The notes below the pieces were generated by a model. That model searched no databases, was not told where the DNA came from, and saw nothing but the letters and a program-made list of their open reading frames with translations. From assembly GCF_029953635.1 (NCBI RefSeq), contig NZ_CP124544.1, positions 62,001 through 126,000 of the forward strand: a stretch of 64,000 nt of DNA, read 5' to 3'. This document shows, in pieces, positions 54,006 through 63,753 of the stretch; the stretch's first letter is position 1; every line of letters begins with the position of its first letter. Source of the DNA: Halotia branconii CENA392. GTDB lineage: Bacteria > Cyanobacteriota > Cyanobacteriia > Cyanobacteriales > Nostocaceae. A program made the translations under genes and the position numbers.

Positions 54006-54899
54006 TTATATATTATTTATCAAATTATCTAAAGCCGTTTTTGCTACTAATTCTGCTCTAGAACTAGTTACTTTTTGATAGCGTAAGGTCGTTTGGATAT
54101 TCTGATGTCCCATCAATGCCCGTAACTCCTCAATCCCCATGAGTCCCACCCGTTCTGTCGCAAAGGTATGGCGCAGGTCATGTAGTCGTATCCCTTCTAA
54201 TTCGTCATTTTCCCCAATTGCTGCTTTCCAGTCTGCATTTACAGTTCGATAACTGACTGGAGTTATAACTTTGCTCTTTGGCTGTTGAGCCGTAAATAAT
54301 GCTATTGAATCAGAATGACGATAATATTTTATATACTTATTTAAAGCTATTTCTGCATCTTCACTATAAAAACACCAACGTTGTTTGTTACCTTTACCCA
54401 CGACTTGAAACTTACGTTGCTGTTGATTTATCTGCGATAGTTCCAGTGCTAGTAATTCCCCTACTCTAGCTCCGCTTCTATGTAACAGACGAGCGATCGC
54501 CTCTAACCGGGAATTAGCTTTTACGCTTGCATACATAGTTTCTAGCTGGGATGGTGTCAGATAGCGGATTATTTCATCTGTCTTGTGTTCCCCTCTTTCT
54601 CGTTCTGGTTTTCGCAAGCCCAGGCGACTAGCTGGGTTTGATTTAATGTAACTTTCTTCTACAGCAAAATTAAACAGAGCGCTGATTATTGCTTGATGAC
54701 GATTATGGGTGGTATACCTTAATTCATCTAAACTTTGAAGATAATTTTTCAAGAGTTGACGATCTATCAATTCTATAGGTAATCTACCATGTTCTTTAAG
54801 CAAAGGTAGTAGCGTATATTCGTATGATTTAACTGTACTAGCTACTAATCCATTTCTGGTTAAAAATGCTGTAGCTACTTGTGCTAAAGTAATTGTCAA
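54006..54899 (-). CDS. Tyrosine recombinase / integrase
   Basis: 297 residues with an N-terminal core-binding domain (about 1-95) and a catalytic domain. Catalytic set: R145 (SGARVGELL), K171 region (GKGNKQR), H240-x2-R243 (LHDLRHTF), H265 (MGHQNI) and Y274 (TLRYQKV). All are present, so it should be active. Such enzymes integrate or excise plasmids, phages and ICEs, or resolve dimers. It is divergent from an XRE/zinc-ribbon regulator (97 bp apart), an arrangement common in integrative elements. Confidence 0.93.
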   Translation of the reverse strand: MTITLAQVATAFLTRNGLVASTVKSYEYTLLPLLKEHGRLPIELIDRQLLKNYLQSLDELRYTTHNRHQAIISALFNFAVEESYIKSNPASRLGLRKPERERGEHKTDEIIRYLTPSQLETMYASVKANSRLEAIARLLHRSGARVGELLALELSQINQQQRKFQVVGKGNKQRWCFYSEDAEIALNKYIKYYRHSDSIALFTAQQPKSKVITPVSYRTVNADWKAAIGENDELEGIRLHDLRHTFATERVGLMGIEELRALMGHQNIQTTLRYQKVTSSRAELVAKTALDNLINNI

Positions 54900-54995
54900 T
54901 TTGCACCTCTTAATTATAGTAAAAGTATAATGTATGATTTAGATTAATAAAGTTGTTTTTACTGTTATATACATATTTAATTACATACTATACTC

Positions 54996-55454
54996 ATGGA
55001 TAATACCCCAAAACCTCAAGAATCATTGGCAGAATACGTCAAAAGAATACGTGCCAGCTTGGGCATGAGTCAAACTGAACTGGCACTTAAAGCTGGGATT
55101 CATCTTCAAAGCTTGGGTAAGATTGAACGCGCTATGACTACCAAGCTTAATAGTAAAAGTCAGCGTGGGTTAGCTGTAGCTTTGCAGGTTCCTAGCGAAT
55201 ATCTTGATGCTGTTGTTCGTGGTATACCTTTAGGTGCATCCGATTCTCTCAAGTTCTGTCCTCACTGTTGGCAGGCTGGAACAGCACCTGAAGAAATCTG
55301 GCTGTTGCCACGATCTCAGTTTTGTTTTCTGTGCGGTAATGGCTTACGTAATAGTTGCTCTCAGTGTCATGAACCAATTACGTCTTTAAAATTTAGATTT
55401 TGTCCTTACTGTGGTTTTCCTTACAAAGGACTTCAGAAACAGGATGTGACTTGA
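54996..55454 (+). CDS. XRE regulator with zinc ribbons
   Basis: 152 residues: a Cro/C1-type HTH (about 12-68, MSQTELALKAGIHLQSLGKIE) and a C-terminal double-zinc-ribbon (CPHC, CFLC, CSQC and CPYC pairs, about 85-145). Divergently placed next to the integrase, it probably controls integrase expression or element maintenance. Metal binding could make it a redox or zinc sensor; this is inference. Confidence 0.8.
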   Translation: MDNTPKPQESLAEYVKRIRASLGMSQTELALKAGIHLQSLGKIERAMTTKLNSKSQRGLAVALQVPSEYLDAVVRGIPLGASDSLKFCPHCWQAGTAPEEIWLLPRSQFCFLCGNGLRNSCSQCHEPITSLKFRFCPYCGFPYKGLQKQDVT

Positions 55455-55595
55455 AGGAGATTTTGAATATGTTGTCCAACTTTACCTAACAAAAGTGGAT
55501 GTCCAAGTTTACTATAAAAAAGTTAATTAACTATAATCCATCCGTTTTCTGCTGAAATTTCTAATTATGCTCTTCCCCATTTTGGAGATTTTTAG

Positions 55596-56201
55596 ATGAC
55601 ATACACTCCACCTAAAATACTCAGCTTCGAGGAATTCATCACTGAATATGGAGATAATACACGCTACGAACTAATTGACGGAGAACTAAGAGACATGGAA
55701 CCGACAGGCCCTCATGAAGCTGTGGCTGGTACTATCGCAGGTCGAATCTATGTCGAAATTTTTCATTCTCAGTTCAACTGGACAGTGCCGAAAACTTGTT
55801 TAATTAAACCTCCTGCGGCTGAAGCTACAGCTTTACGTCCTGATGTGATTGTTTTAGATCAAGAACAATTAAGTAATGAACCACTTTGGCAAAAAGAACC
55901 TATTATTTGTAACGGTAGCACTATTAAGCTTGTTGCTGAAGTTGTCAGTACAAATTGGCAAGATGACTATGCCAGAAAAGTGGAAGAATATGCTTTTCTT
56001 AACATCCCTGAATATTGGATTGTAGACTTTCGGGGATTGGGAGGTTTGCAATTTATTGGTAATCCTAAACAACCTACTTTTACTGTGTGTCAGTTAGTTA
56101 ACGGTGTATACGAACAGCACCAATATCGTTTAGGAGATAATATTCTATCTAATTTATTGCCTAATTTAAAGATGAAACTTAACGATGTTATGCCGATTTA
56201 G
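55596..56201 (+). CDS. Uma2-family (DUF820) endonuclease-like protein
   Basis: 201 residues of the Uma2/DUF820 family, greatly expanded in cyanobacteria. PD-(D/E)XK-like core: RYELIDGELRDMEPTG, then RPDVIVLD and VAEVVSTNW followed by YARKVEEYAFLNIPEYWIVD. The key Asp, Glu and Lys are in place. Biological role of the family is unclear; mobile-element or stress-linked DNA cleavage is assumed. Its stop overlaps the convergent RecD2 fragment by 4 bp. Confidence 0.85.
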   Translation: MTYTPPKILSFEEFITEYGDNTRYELIDGELRDMEPTGPHEAVAGTIAGRIYVEIFHSQFNWTVPKTCLIKPPAAEATALRPDVIVLDQEQLSNEPLWQKEPIICNGSTIKLVAEVVSTNWQDDYARKVEEYAFLNIPEYWIVDFRGLGGLQFIGNPKQPTFTVCQLVNGVYEQHQYRLGDNILSNLLPNLKMKLNDVMPI

Positions 56202-56683
56202 ACAGTCTGCAACAACCTCTGCCACAATCTTGTATATCTCTGCTGATCATCTGTAGTTCGCACAGCCAGGGATATCGCTTTCTTGGAACCCACTACAATT
56301 ACCAACTTCCTCGCACGAGTCAGTCCTGTGTAAAATAAATTTCGCGTTAACATCATATAATGTTGCATGAAAAGAGGAAATATAACTACGGGAAATTCTC
56401 CCCCTTGGGACTTGTGGACTGAGATACTAAAGGCAAGAGCAATTTCATTCAAGTCAGCATAGTCATAAATTACACTACGTTCACCATACTGCACCATAAT
56501 TTCTTGTTCTACGGTGTCAATGGTTTGGATAATTCCCAAATCACCGTTAAACACTTCCCGGTTATAGTCATTGGTTAGTTGGATAACGCGATCGCCTTCA
56601 CGTAACAGATTTCCACCCCTATTAATCTCCACTTTGTCTGGTGCTGGTGGATTAATCAACTGCTGTAATACAGTATTGAACGG
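56198..56683 (-). pseudogene. RecD2-type helicase, C-terminal fragment
   Basis: The frame from FNTVLQQLINPPAPDK through REGDRVIQLTNDYNREVFNGD, SISVHKSQGGEFPVV and LFYTGLTRARKLVIVVG is the last quarter of a RecD2/UvrD-C2-type helicase. Upstream of about 56683 the frame meets a stop and the sequence no longer resembles the helicase. The N-terminal ATPase is therefore gone. An ATG at 56659 could still give a 153-residue piece. Confidence 0.85.
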
Positions 56684-56736
56684 TCACACTCTTCTATTTC
56701 CTTGGTTTCAGCCGCTTTGTCACCCAGTCAGATTTC

Positions 56737-57834
56737 TCATTTTATTAAACAATTAATAAAAGTATGAGCTTGCATCGATAATTGATGATTTTGATACCAA
56801 GAGTAAGCGTTGTCTGCAACTATCTGCCCTGCTGACAAATTCATCTTGTACTGGTACTTGTCTCCTAGCCAGTAGTGTTTTCCTGCTTGCAAACCATCTA
56901 CATTTTGTCCTTTATACCATGTGCCTATAGGCAGCAATCTGTGAGCGCAGTAAGCTGCAAAAACTCCTGATTTTGCCAAAAATTCAATAGGGTAGTTTAA
57001 AAAACCTGTCACCGAGTTTGCTAGTAGATTGCTTACTTCTTCAGCAGACTTAACTCCTAAACAGATGACAGGGATATTATTCACTGGCTTAATTTCAAAA
57101 TTGAGAGGAGTACCAATATCTAGAATTGTCTCAATTTCTAACTCTAGACAAGTACGCTGTAACGCTAATTGTGATTGCTGATAAACACGTGATCGCATTC
57201 CAGCACCACCAAAAATTATCAATTGTCGAGGACGTTCTGATAAAGAAATTAAATTCTTTGGCTCACCAACATTGGAAAAAACAGGTAAAGTCGGAACTTG
57301 ATGATGTTTTCCTTGACTTAATTTCGTGAGAATTTCAGCATAACCTTGTTTATTAGTAAGACAGCGATCGCTCAAACAAACCAAACGTGTAGCTAGATTT
57401 CTTTGCAGTGGTGATGTCCAAAATTGACTCGTCCAAATAGAACCAAAGGCATAGATTTCGTGAAACATCGTTACCAAATGCCGAGAAGTTCCAGCTTTTC
57501 GCCAACGCTCTAAACCTTCCACCAACCAAACTGGACAGCCTCGTTTTGCATAACCGTAACCTACATAATGTAACAAAACAGTAGTTCTTGAGTGCTGGTC
57601 TTTAGGTAGTAACTTTAACAAAGCTGCACTAGAATGTTCCGCTACCTGCTTAACTGTAAATCCCCTGATTAAAGGATCGCCAGACCAATTAGAATCACCA
57701 ACAACAAAATCAGTCAGCAAGCCAAAGTATTGACGCACTTGTTCAGCTAAATTCAACCCATAGTCTCCTAAGCCATCAATAGCAGGGGGTAAACGAGGAA
57801 CAATTGCGATGATGCTATCAATAATAGGTTTCAT
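56737..57834 (-). CDS. Glycosyltransferase-like protein
   Basis: 365 residues, start IIDSIIAIVPRLPPAIDGLGDYGLNLA, the opening of GT4-type (GT-B) enzymes. A VLLHYVGYGY strand, then LIIFGGAGMRS and a C-terminal half with GFLNYPIEFLAKSGVFAAYCAHRLLP. The usual E-x7-E is altered, so activity is less certain. It is divergent from the polysaccharide gene run and likely belongs to it. Acts in the cytoplasm on sugar nucleotides. Confidence 0.7.
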   Translation of the reverse strand: MKPIIDSIIAIVPRLPPAIDGLGDYGLNLAEQVRQYFGLLTDFVVGDSNWSGDPLIRGFTVKQVAEHSSAALLKLLPKDQHSRTTVLLHYVGYGYAKRGCPVWLVEGLERWRKAGTSRHLVTMFHEIYAFGSIWTSQFWTSPLQRNLATRLVCLSDRCLTNKQGYAEILTKLSQGKHHQVPTLPVFSNVGEPKNLISLSERPRQLIIFGGAGMRSRVYQQSQLALQRTCLELEIETILDIGTPLNFEIKPVNNIPVICLGVKSAEEVSNLLANSVTGFLNYPIEFLAKSGVFAAYCAHRLLPIGTWYKGQNVDGLQAGKHYWLGDKYQYKMNLSAGQIVADNAYSWYQNHQLSMQAHTFINCLIK

Positions 57835-58177
57835 TTTAATAATACTTAGTCAGATCAATCAGATTAGCTACCATGCTACAGCAGTCAACATTTTGTACTT
57901 TAATTCGTCATACTGATAGTGTCATCAGTAAAAATATGGCTGAGTTAATATATCAACAGATCAAGTTGAAAAAGACAGAATATTAGGATACACAAGCTCT
58001 TCACCCGACTTTATCGAATCCTAATTAGTCAAAAACATCATTATTTTCCGCATTTCTCTACAAAATATCAGTGAAAATGCTACTTTCAGTAAATTTTTGG
58101 GAAACCTACAAGTACGGCTACTGAAATTTGTCAGTTAATTAGAAATAGGAATATATACGTAAGCGAGAATTTGATGT
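57835..58177. other. Divergent promoter region
   Basis: About 340 AT-rich bp between two divergent glycosyltransferase genes. No gene and no clear operator; it should hold both promoters. Confidence 0.5.
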
Positions 58178-59326
58178 ATGCCTAATACTCGAAAACTTCT
58201 CTCTATTGGTCACTCTTATGTGGTTAAATTAAACCGCCGATTGGTCAATGAAATAGCCCGTTTGGGACAAAGAGAATGGGAAGTAACTGCGGTTGCGCCT
58301 TCATTTATGCACGGAGATTTACGATCCATGCATTTAGAAGCTGACCTCAACGAAATCTGTAGGCTACAAGCACTACCAGTATATTTCAGTAAACCTGCTC
58401 ACATTTTGACTTATGATTGGCGACTCAAAAAGATCATGCAGCAAGGTTGGAATTTAGTTCATTGTTGGGAGGAACCTTACATTGTTGCTGGTGGACAGAT
58501 TGCCTGGTGGACACCAAAAAACACTCCACTTGTTTACTCTAGCTTTCAAAACAAATCTAAGCGATATCCACCCCCATTTAACTGGATTGAGCAGTATGCT
58601 ATGAACCGCGCAACTGGATGGATTACTGGTGGACAAACTGTTGTGGAAACTTTAAAACATCGGCAAGGATATTCACTTCCGATGCGACTCATCCCGTTCG
58701 GTGTAGATATTGACCATTTCTATCCTTGTGTTAATGCTAAACACCAAATCCGCCGCTTTCTAAGTTGGGAAGAACAAGGAACACCAGTTATCGGCTTTCT
58801 GGGACGCTTTGTTTCTGAAAAAGGATTAGATTTACTGATGCGGGTTCTAGATAGTTTACAAACTCCTTGGCGAGCTTTGTTTGTTGGTAATGGCTCAATG
58901 GAATCATCTCTACGAACGTGGGCGAAACGTTATCCCGAACAAGTACGGATTTGCACAGATGTCAAACATAGTGAAGTTCCCCAATATCTCAACGCTATGG
59001 ATATACTTGTCGCCCCCAGTCAAACTGTACCAAATTGGCGAGAACAATTTGGGCGGATGCTGATTGAGGCCTTTGCTTGTGGTATTCCTGTGATTGGTAG
59101 TGATAGCGGGGAAATTCCTTATGTTATTCAAGATGCGGGTTTGGTTGTGAGCGAGAAAGATGAGTCAGGTTGGGTTGCAGCTATTTCAGACTTGCTTAAC
59201 AGTCCATCTCGACGACAAGAACTTGCTCAAAAAGGTTTAGAGCGATCGCATACACTCTATGCTTGGCCATTTGTTGCTAAACAACATTTGCAATTTTTTA
59301 ACGACCTTTTAGACAATAAAAATTAA
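58178..59326 (+). CDS. GT4-family glycosyltransferase
   Basis: 382 residues, GT-B fold. The donor-binding half shows VIGFLGRFVSEKGLDLLM and EQFGRMLIEAFACGIPVIGSDSGEIPYVI, with the E-x7-E catalytic pair. It transfers a sugar from a nucleotide donor to a growing glycan or lipid carrier. First gene of a plus-strand polysaccharide run; ends 6 bp before the FkbM gene. Confidence 0.9.
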   Translation: MPNTRKLLSIGHSYVVKLNRRLVNEIARLGQREWEVTAVAPSFMHGDLRSMHLEADLNEICRLQALPVYFSKPAHILTYDWRLKKIMQQGWNLVHCWEEPYIVAGGQIAWWTPKNTPLVYSSFQNKSKRYPPPFNWIEQYAMNRATGWITGGQTVVETLKHRQGYSLPMRLIPFGVDIDHFYPCVNAKHQIRRFLSWEEQGTPVIGFLGRFVSEKGLDLLMRVLDSLQTPWRALFVGNGSMESSLRTWAKRYPEQVRICTDVKHSEVPQYLNAMDILVAPSQTVPNWREQFGRMLIEAFACGIPVIGSDSGEIPYVIQDAGLVVSEKDESGWVAAISDLLNSPSRRQELAQKGLERSHTLYAWPFVAKQHLQFFNDLLDNKN

Positions 59327-59332
59327 GTAGTT

Positions 59333-60253
59333 ATGAAAGTAGCTTTACGTAATTCACTTGCTTACTTTTTGCGTTCTTTACCTTACTTTCGAGGTAAATA
59401 TAGATTAAGTACAGCCTTAGTACCTTTAATGACAAACTATCAAATTGACGAAGATTGCTTAGTACAAATTAAAATGCAAGACGATAGCATTATACATCTT
59501 GATTTACGTAGCATTTTAGAGCAAAAAGTCTTTTTTTCAGGAGAATACGACAGTGGAATTATGCAAATGCTATCTAGTATTTTATACCCAGGAATAGTAA
59601 TATTTGATGTTGGTGCAAATATTGGACTTTACTCTATATCTTTAGGTAAAAAACTCAAACAAATAGATGGCAACTCTCAAATATGGGCTTTTGAGCCAGT
59701 ATCATCTAATTTTAATCGTCTAGCTAATCTAGTTAAAGTTAATCAATTAACAAATATAGTTTATCCAGTGAATACTGCTTTGGGAAACCAAGAGGAAACA
59801 ATACAACTTTGTATGGTAGATGAAAAAAATAATTCATCTACTGGTAATGCTTTTTTGCTTAAGGAAAGTCTTATAAATCAACACAAACCTACTTGTTCAT
59901 CGCCTATTACTAAGTTAGATAATTTAGTCGAAAAATATAATATTTCCAAGTGCGACATTATTAAAGTAGATATTGAAGGTGCTGAAATGGATTTTGTTTT
60001 AGGAGGAATGAACTTTCTCAAAAAGAGTAGACCAATTATTTATGGTGAGTTCAATCCATATTGGGTAAAACATTTTGGTTATTCATTTGTAGACGTAGCA
60101 GAGTTAATAATCCCTTTAAAATATAAATTGTATCAACAAGTAGGACGCAGAAATTTTGTTGAGATAAAGGAAATCAAAGCGGATATTTCAGATGTTCTAA
60201 TGGTTCCTACAGAAAAATTGCCTCATATACTATCCAAATTAAATATACTCTAA
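59333..60253 (+). CDS. FkbM-family methyltransferase
   Basis: 306 residues. SAM-binding IVIFDVGANIGLYSISL (about 95-111), then DIIKVDIEGAEMDFVLGG (about 206-223), both FkbM hallmarks. It probably O-methylates a sugar of the exopolysaccharide. The code is more AT-rich than its neighbours. Confidence 0.9.
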   Translation: MKVALRNSLAYFLRSLPYFRGKYRLSTALVPLMTNYQIDEDCLVQIKMQDDSIIHLDLRSILEQKVFFSGEYDSGIMQMLSSILYPGIVIFDVGANIGLYSISLGKKLKQIDGNSQIWAFEPVSSNFNRLANLVKVNQLTNIVYPVNTALGNQEETIQLCMVDEKNNSSTGNAFLLKESLINQHKPTCSSPITKLDNLVEKYNISKCDIIKVDIEGAEMDFVLGGMNFLKKSRPIIYGEFNPYWVKHFGYSFVDVAELIIPLKYKLYQQVGRRNFVEIKEIKADISDVLMVPTEKLPHILSKLNIL

Positions 60254-60294
60254 TAATTTATTGACTTTGGCAATTACTATGCAGCATCAATAAA

Positions 60295-61440
60295 ATGTCT
60301 CAACTGCGTCTTGCAATTATTTGTGACTATATCGAAGAAAACTGGTATAGCATGGATCTCTGTTCTCAGATGCTACTCAAATACCTGAAAGCTGAACACA
60401 TTGCATCTATCCAAGCTATGGAAGTTCGACCAAGATTTAACGGGCGTTTTCAAAAAATTCCCCGACTTTGCAAAAAGCGCTTTGCCTACAATAGCGATCG
60501 CCTAATTAATCGATTTTGGGACTATCCTCAATATCTTAGACAGCGATTAGCAGACTTTGATTTATATCACGTTACTGACCACAGCTATGCCCATTTAGTT
60601 CATGTTTTGCCCCCAGAACGCACGGGTGTATATTGTCATGATATTGATGCCTTTCGCTCCTTGCTAGAGCCAGCACAAGAACCTCGACCTAGATGGTATC
60701 AAGCCATGTCTCAAAGAATTTTGCGTGGTTTACAATCATGCGCCGTTGTATTTTATTCCACCGCAGAGGTAAAGAGACAAATTGAGCATTATCAATTAGT
60801 GGAGCGATCGCGCTTAGTTTATGCTCCTTTAGGTATCGCTCCAGAGTTTAGTACGACTCCTGAAAAAGCTAGTATTGCTGATCAACAAATACTAGCACAA
60901 ATAGGTAAAGCGCCTTTTTTGCTTCACGTCGGTAGTTGCATTCCTCGCAAGCGCATTGATATTCTTTTACAAGTTTTTGCCCAATTACAAGCTATTTACC
61001 CCCAGTTGAGGCTTGTCAAAGTTAGTGGCGAGTGGACATCAACTCAACAACAACAAATTGCTCAGTTGAATATTAAAAACTCAATAATTCACCTACAAAA
61101 TTTACAGCGTACAACCATAGCAGCACTTTACCGACAAGCATCGGCAATATTATTAACCAGTGAAGCAGAGGGCTTTGGTTTACCAATTTTTGAAGCCCTT
61201 GCCTGTGGAGCGATCGCAGTTGTTAGCGATATTCCTGTATTGCGTGAGGTAGGACAACAAGCAGTGGTTTACTGTCCAACTGCGGATGTTTCAGCTTGGG
61301 TAAATACGGTAGAACAGCTATTACTAAACCCCACTAGCGCCCCAGATATCAATCTTCGCTTGAGTCAGGCTCAAAAATATTCTTGGTCTACTCACACCCA
61401 GATTATTGCTCAATCTTATTCAGAATTAATCAGTGATTAA
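60295..61440 (+). CDS. GT4-family glycosyltransferase
   Basis: 381 residues. Donor site PFLLHVGSCIPRKRIDILLQVF and TSEAEGFGLPIFEALACGAIAVVSDIPVLREV, with intact E-x7-E. N-terminal acceptor domain with YHVTDHSYAHLVHVLP. Ends 6 bp before the next GT4 gene; same operon. Confidence 0.9.
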   Translation: MSQLRLAIICDYIEENWYSMDLCSQMLLKYLKAEHIASIQAMEVRPRFNGRFQKIPRLCKKRFAYNSDRLINRFWDYPQYLRQRLADFDLYHVTDHSYAHLVHVLPPERTGVYCHDIDAFRSLLEPAQEPRPRWYQAMSQRILRGLQSCAVVFYSTAEVKRQIEHYQLVERSRLVYAPLGIAPEFSTTPEKASIADQQILAQIGKAPFLLHVGSCIPRKRIDILLQVFAQLQAIYPQLRLVKVSGEWTSTQQQQIAQLNIKNSIIHLQNLQRTTIAALYRQASAILLTSEAEGFGLPIFEALACGAIAVVSDIPVLREVGQQAVVYCPTADVSAWVNTVEQLLLNPTSAPDINLRLSQAQKYSWSTHTQIIAQSYSELISD

Positions 61441-61446
61441 GACTAT

Positions 61447-62631
61447 ATGAAAATAGTATTTGTTAATCCAGTGGGAGTAATTGGCGGTGCAGAAAGAGTT
61501 TTGTTAAATATGTTGACTACTTTAAATGCACAGTCAAACATCCAACTTCACTTAATTGTAGGTACAGATGGAGCATTAATAGAGGAGGCTAAAAAGTTAG
61601 GCGTAGAGGTGACATTACTAAAATTGCCAGAAGAATTTAATCAATTGGGTGATAGTGCCTTTAAAGGTCGTAAAGCGATCGCAATATCAATATTGCTATT
61701 ACAACTAGTTAAAATTTTACCCAGTATACAGAAATATCTCAGAGAATTTCAGCAATCGCTACGTGAACTGAATCCAGATTTAATTCACTCTAACGGTATT
61801 AAAACTCATTTACTAACTTCATTAGTTCGAGTCAAAGGTATACCCGTTGTTTGGCACATTCATGATTTTTATAGCTCACGACCATTAATAGCACAAGCTT
61901 TAAAATGGTTGAGCGATCGCGCCACTCTCGGAATTGCTATTTCTCAAGCTGTTGCTAAAGATGCTACAAGTTTACTACCCCGCTTACCCATAGAGGTAGT
62001 TTACAACATGATCGATGTCAATTACTTTTCCCCTGCTCCTTTATCTTTACATCTTCCTTTGCGGGTAGGACTAGTAGCTACTTTTGCTCGTTGGAAAGGT
62101 CATGATATTTTTTTAAAAGCAATAGCTAACATTGTGCGATCGCGTCCTGATTTAAAGGTTCGTTTTTATATCGTCGGTGGAGCGATTTATCAAACTCGTG
62201 GTTCTCAATTTTCTGAGCAAGAGTTAAAAAATCAAGCTTCAGATCTTGGGATTGCAGATAAAGTTGACTTTCTAGGTTTCCAGCAAGATATAGCAGAGAT
62301 TTACCGTTGGTTAGATATAGTAGTTCATGCCAGTACCCAACCAGAACCATTTGGATTAGCAATAATAGAAGCTATGGCTTGTGGTAAACCAGTCATAGTA
62401 TCCCAAGCAGGTGGAGCAGCCGAGCTATTTACTCACAATTATGATGCAATTGGTGTATCTCCAGGAGAACCAATTGCTCTGGCAGCAGCTATTTTAGACT
62501 TGCTCGAAAATACCGAAAAGCGCCAAGCAATATCACAAAAAGCGAGGTATACAGCCACCGAACGTTTCAGTAATGAGGATTTAGCTCAAAAAATTATGGC
62601 AGTATACAACTTTGTTTTAAATAGCAAGTAA
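61447..62631 (+). CDS. GT4-family glycosyltransferase
   Basis: 394 residues. N-terminus IVFVNPVGVIGGAERVLLNML is typical of GT4 enzymes; donor half has LVATFARWKGHDIFLKA and PEPFGLAIIEAMACGKPVIVSQAGGAAELF with E-x7-E. Last plus-strand gene of the run; its stop overlaps the convergent acyltransferase by 15 bp. Confidence 0.92.
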   Translation: MKIVFVNPVGVIGGAERVLLNMLTTLNAQSNIQLHLIVGTDGALIEEAKKLGVEVTLLKLPEEFNQLGDSAFKGRKAIAISILLLQLVKILPSIQKYLREFQQSLRELNPDLIHSNGIKTHLLTSLVRVKGIPVVWHIHDFYSSRPLIAQALKWLSDRATLGIAISQAVAKDATSLLPRLPIEVVYNMIDVNYFSPAPLSLHLPLRVGLVATFARWKGHDIFLKAIANIVRSRPDLKVRFYIVGGAIYQTRGSQFSEQELKNQASDLGIADKVDFLGFQQDIAEIYRWLDIVVHASTQPEPFGLAIIEAMACGKPVIVSQAGGAAELFTHNYDAIGVSPGEPIALAAAILDLLENTEKRQAISQKARYTATERFSNEDLAQKIMAVYNFVLNSK

Positions 62632-63753
62632 AAATCTGGCAGCAGTTTTATTTAGAGAAATTAAATGTGTAATTATTAGACTAATAAAAAATATTATCAT
62701 AGAAAATATAATTAGCGTCAATGGTGATAACTCAAAAGCCCAAATTTTTGGATATAATTTAACCATAATTGGCAGAAAGCCAGCAGTTATCAAAGCATGT
62801 GATAGATAGATTCCAAAACTAAAATAACCCAGTTTATTCGCAATTGAGCTAATTAATGTATTCTGAGAAATTAACCTAGATATTAAAATAGCATAAATAA
62901 ACAACATATATGGTAAAAGTAAGTATAGTAAATGTATTTTAGATAGAAGAATTAAACCAATAAATAGGGGTACAAAAAGCCACAAAAGCAATTTAATTGA
63001 CAAATTTTTTGGGTCAACAAGCATATACTTATAAAGTATCTTTTGAGACTGATGTTTATTAATAATAATACTGAATATTATGTATGGTATACACTTGATT
63101 GACCAAGATAAAATAACAAGTATCAATCTCATAAACTGAAATAGCCATAAATTGGTAAATGATGATGTATCAATTATCTGTTTGAATGCAATTCCTTTTC
63201 CTAATACAAAATCATTTCCAGTCGTAGACATCAAATCAAAAATATAAATACTTAGCAAAAAACAAAAGATAAGTAAGAAATAGTTTTGAATATTTTTTAA
63301 AATTTTTGTGGTTAGAATTACAGCTAAACTACCACATAATAACATTGGTAGAAAATATAATTGGACTCCAGATGCACCGAAAAATATAATGTTGATTGGA
63401 TCAGCAACTAATCTATGGAAAGATTCTTGATTGCCTATTAATGAACCAATAAATCTCGCTAACAAATAAATTATTGTCCAAGCAAGGTAAGGAAATATAA
63501 TTCTTTTAGTGCGATTGTTTAGATATGCTTTTGTATTTTTCGATAAAAGCAAATTACTACTAAAGTAAAAAGAGGTTATCAAAAAAAAAGGAACGCAAAA
63601 AATAACAAAAAAATTAGAAAGAGCTAGAGCTTCTTCATCTCTAGGTATTTCTCCAAGTCCATGAATAACAACTACCCCAAAAGCAGCTATACCTCTAAAA
63701 AGATCAATTCCTAATAGTCTTTTGTTCTGAATGCCAGCATTTTGTAAGAGCAT
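62617..63753 (-). CDS. Acyltransferase-3 family membrane protein
   Basis: 378 residues with about ten hydrophobic helices. The N-terminal LLGIDLFRGIAAFGVVVIHG carries the conserved Arg and His of acyltransferase-3 (OafA/WecH-type) proteins. It probably O-acetylates or otherwise acylates the polysaccharide at the inner membrane. AT-rich coding and convergent orientation to the GT run are noted. Confidence 0.9.
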   Translation of the reverse strand: MLLQNAGIQNKRLLGIDLFRGIAAFGVVVIHGLGEIPRDEEALALSNFFVIFCVPFFLITSFYFSSNLLLSKNTKAYLNNRTKRIIFPYLAWTIIYLLARFIGSLIGNQESFHRLVADPINIIFFGASGVQLYFLPMLLCGSLAVILTTKILKNIQNYFLLIFCFLLSIYIFDLMSTTGNDFVLGKGIAFKQIIDTSSFTNLWLFQFMRLILVILSWSIKCIPYIIFSIIINKHQSQKILYKYMLVDPKNLSIKLLLWLFVPLFIGLILLSKIHLLYLLLPYMLFIYAILISRLISQNTLISSIANKLGYFSFGIYLSHALITAGFLPIMVKLYPKIWAFELSPLTLIIFSMIIFFISLIITHLISLNKTAARFLLAI

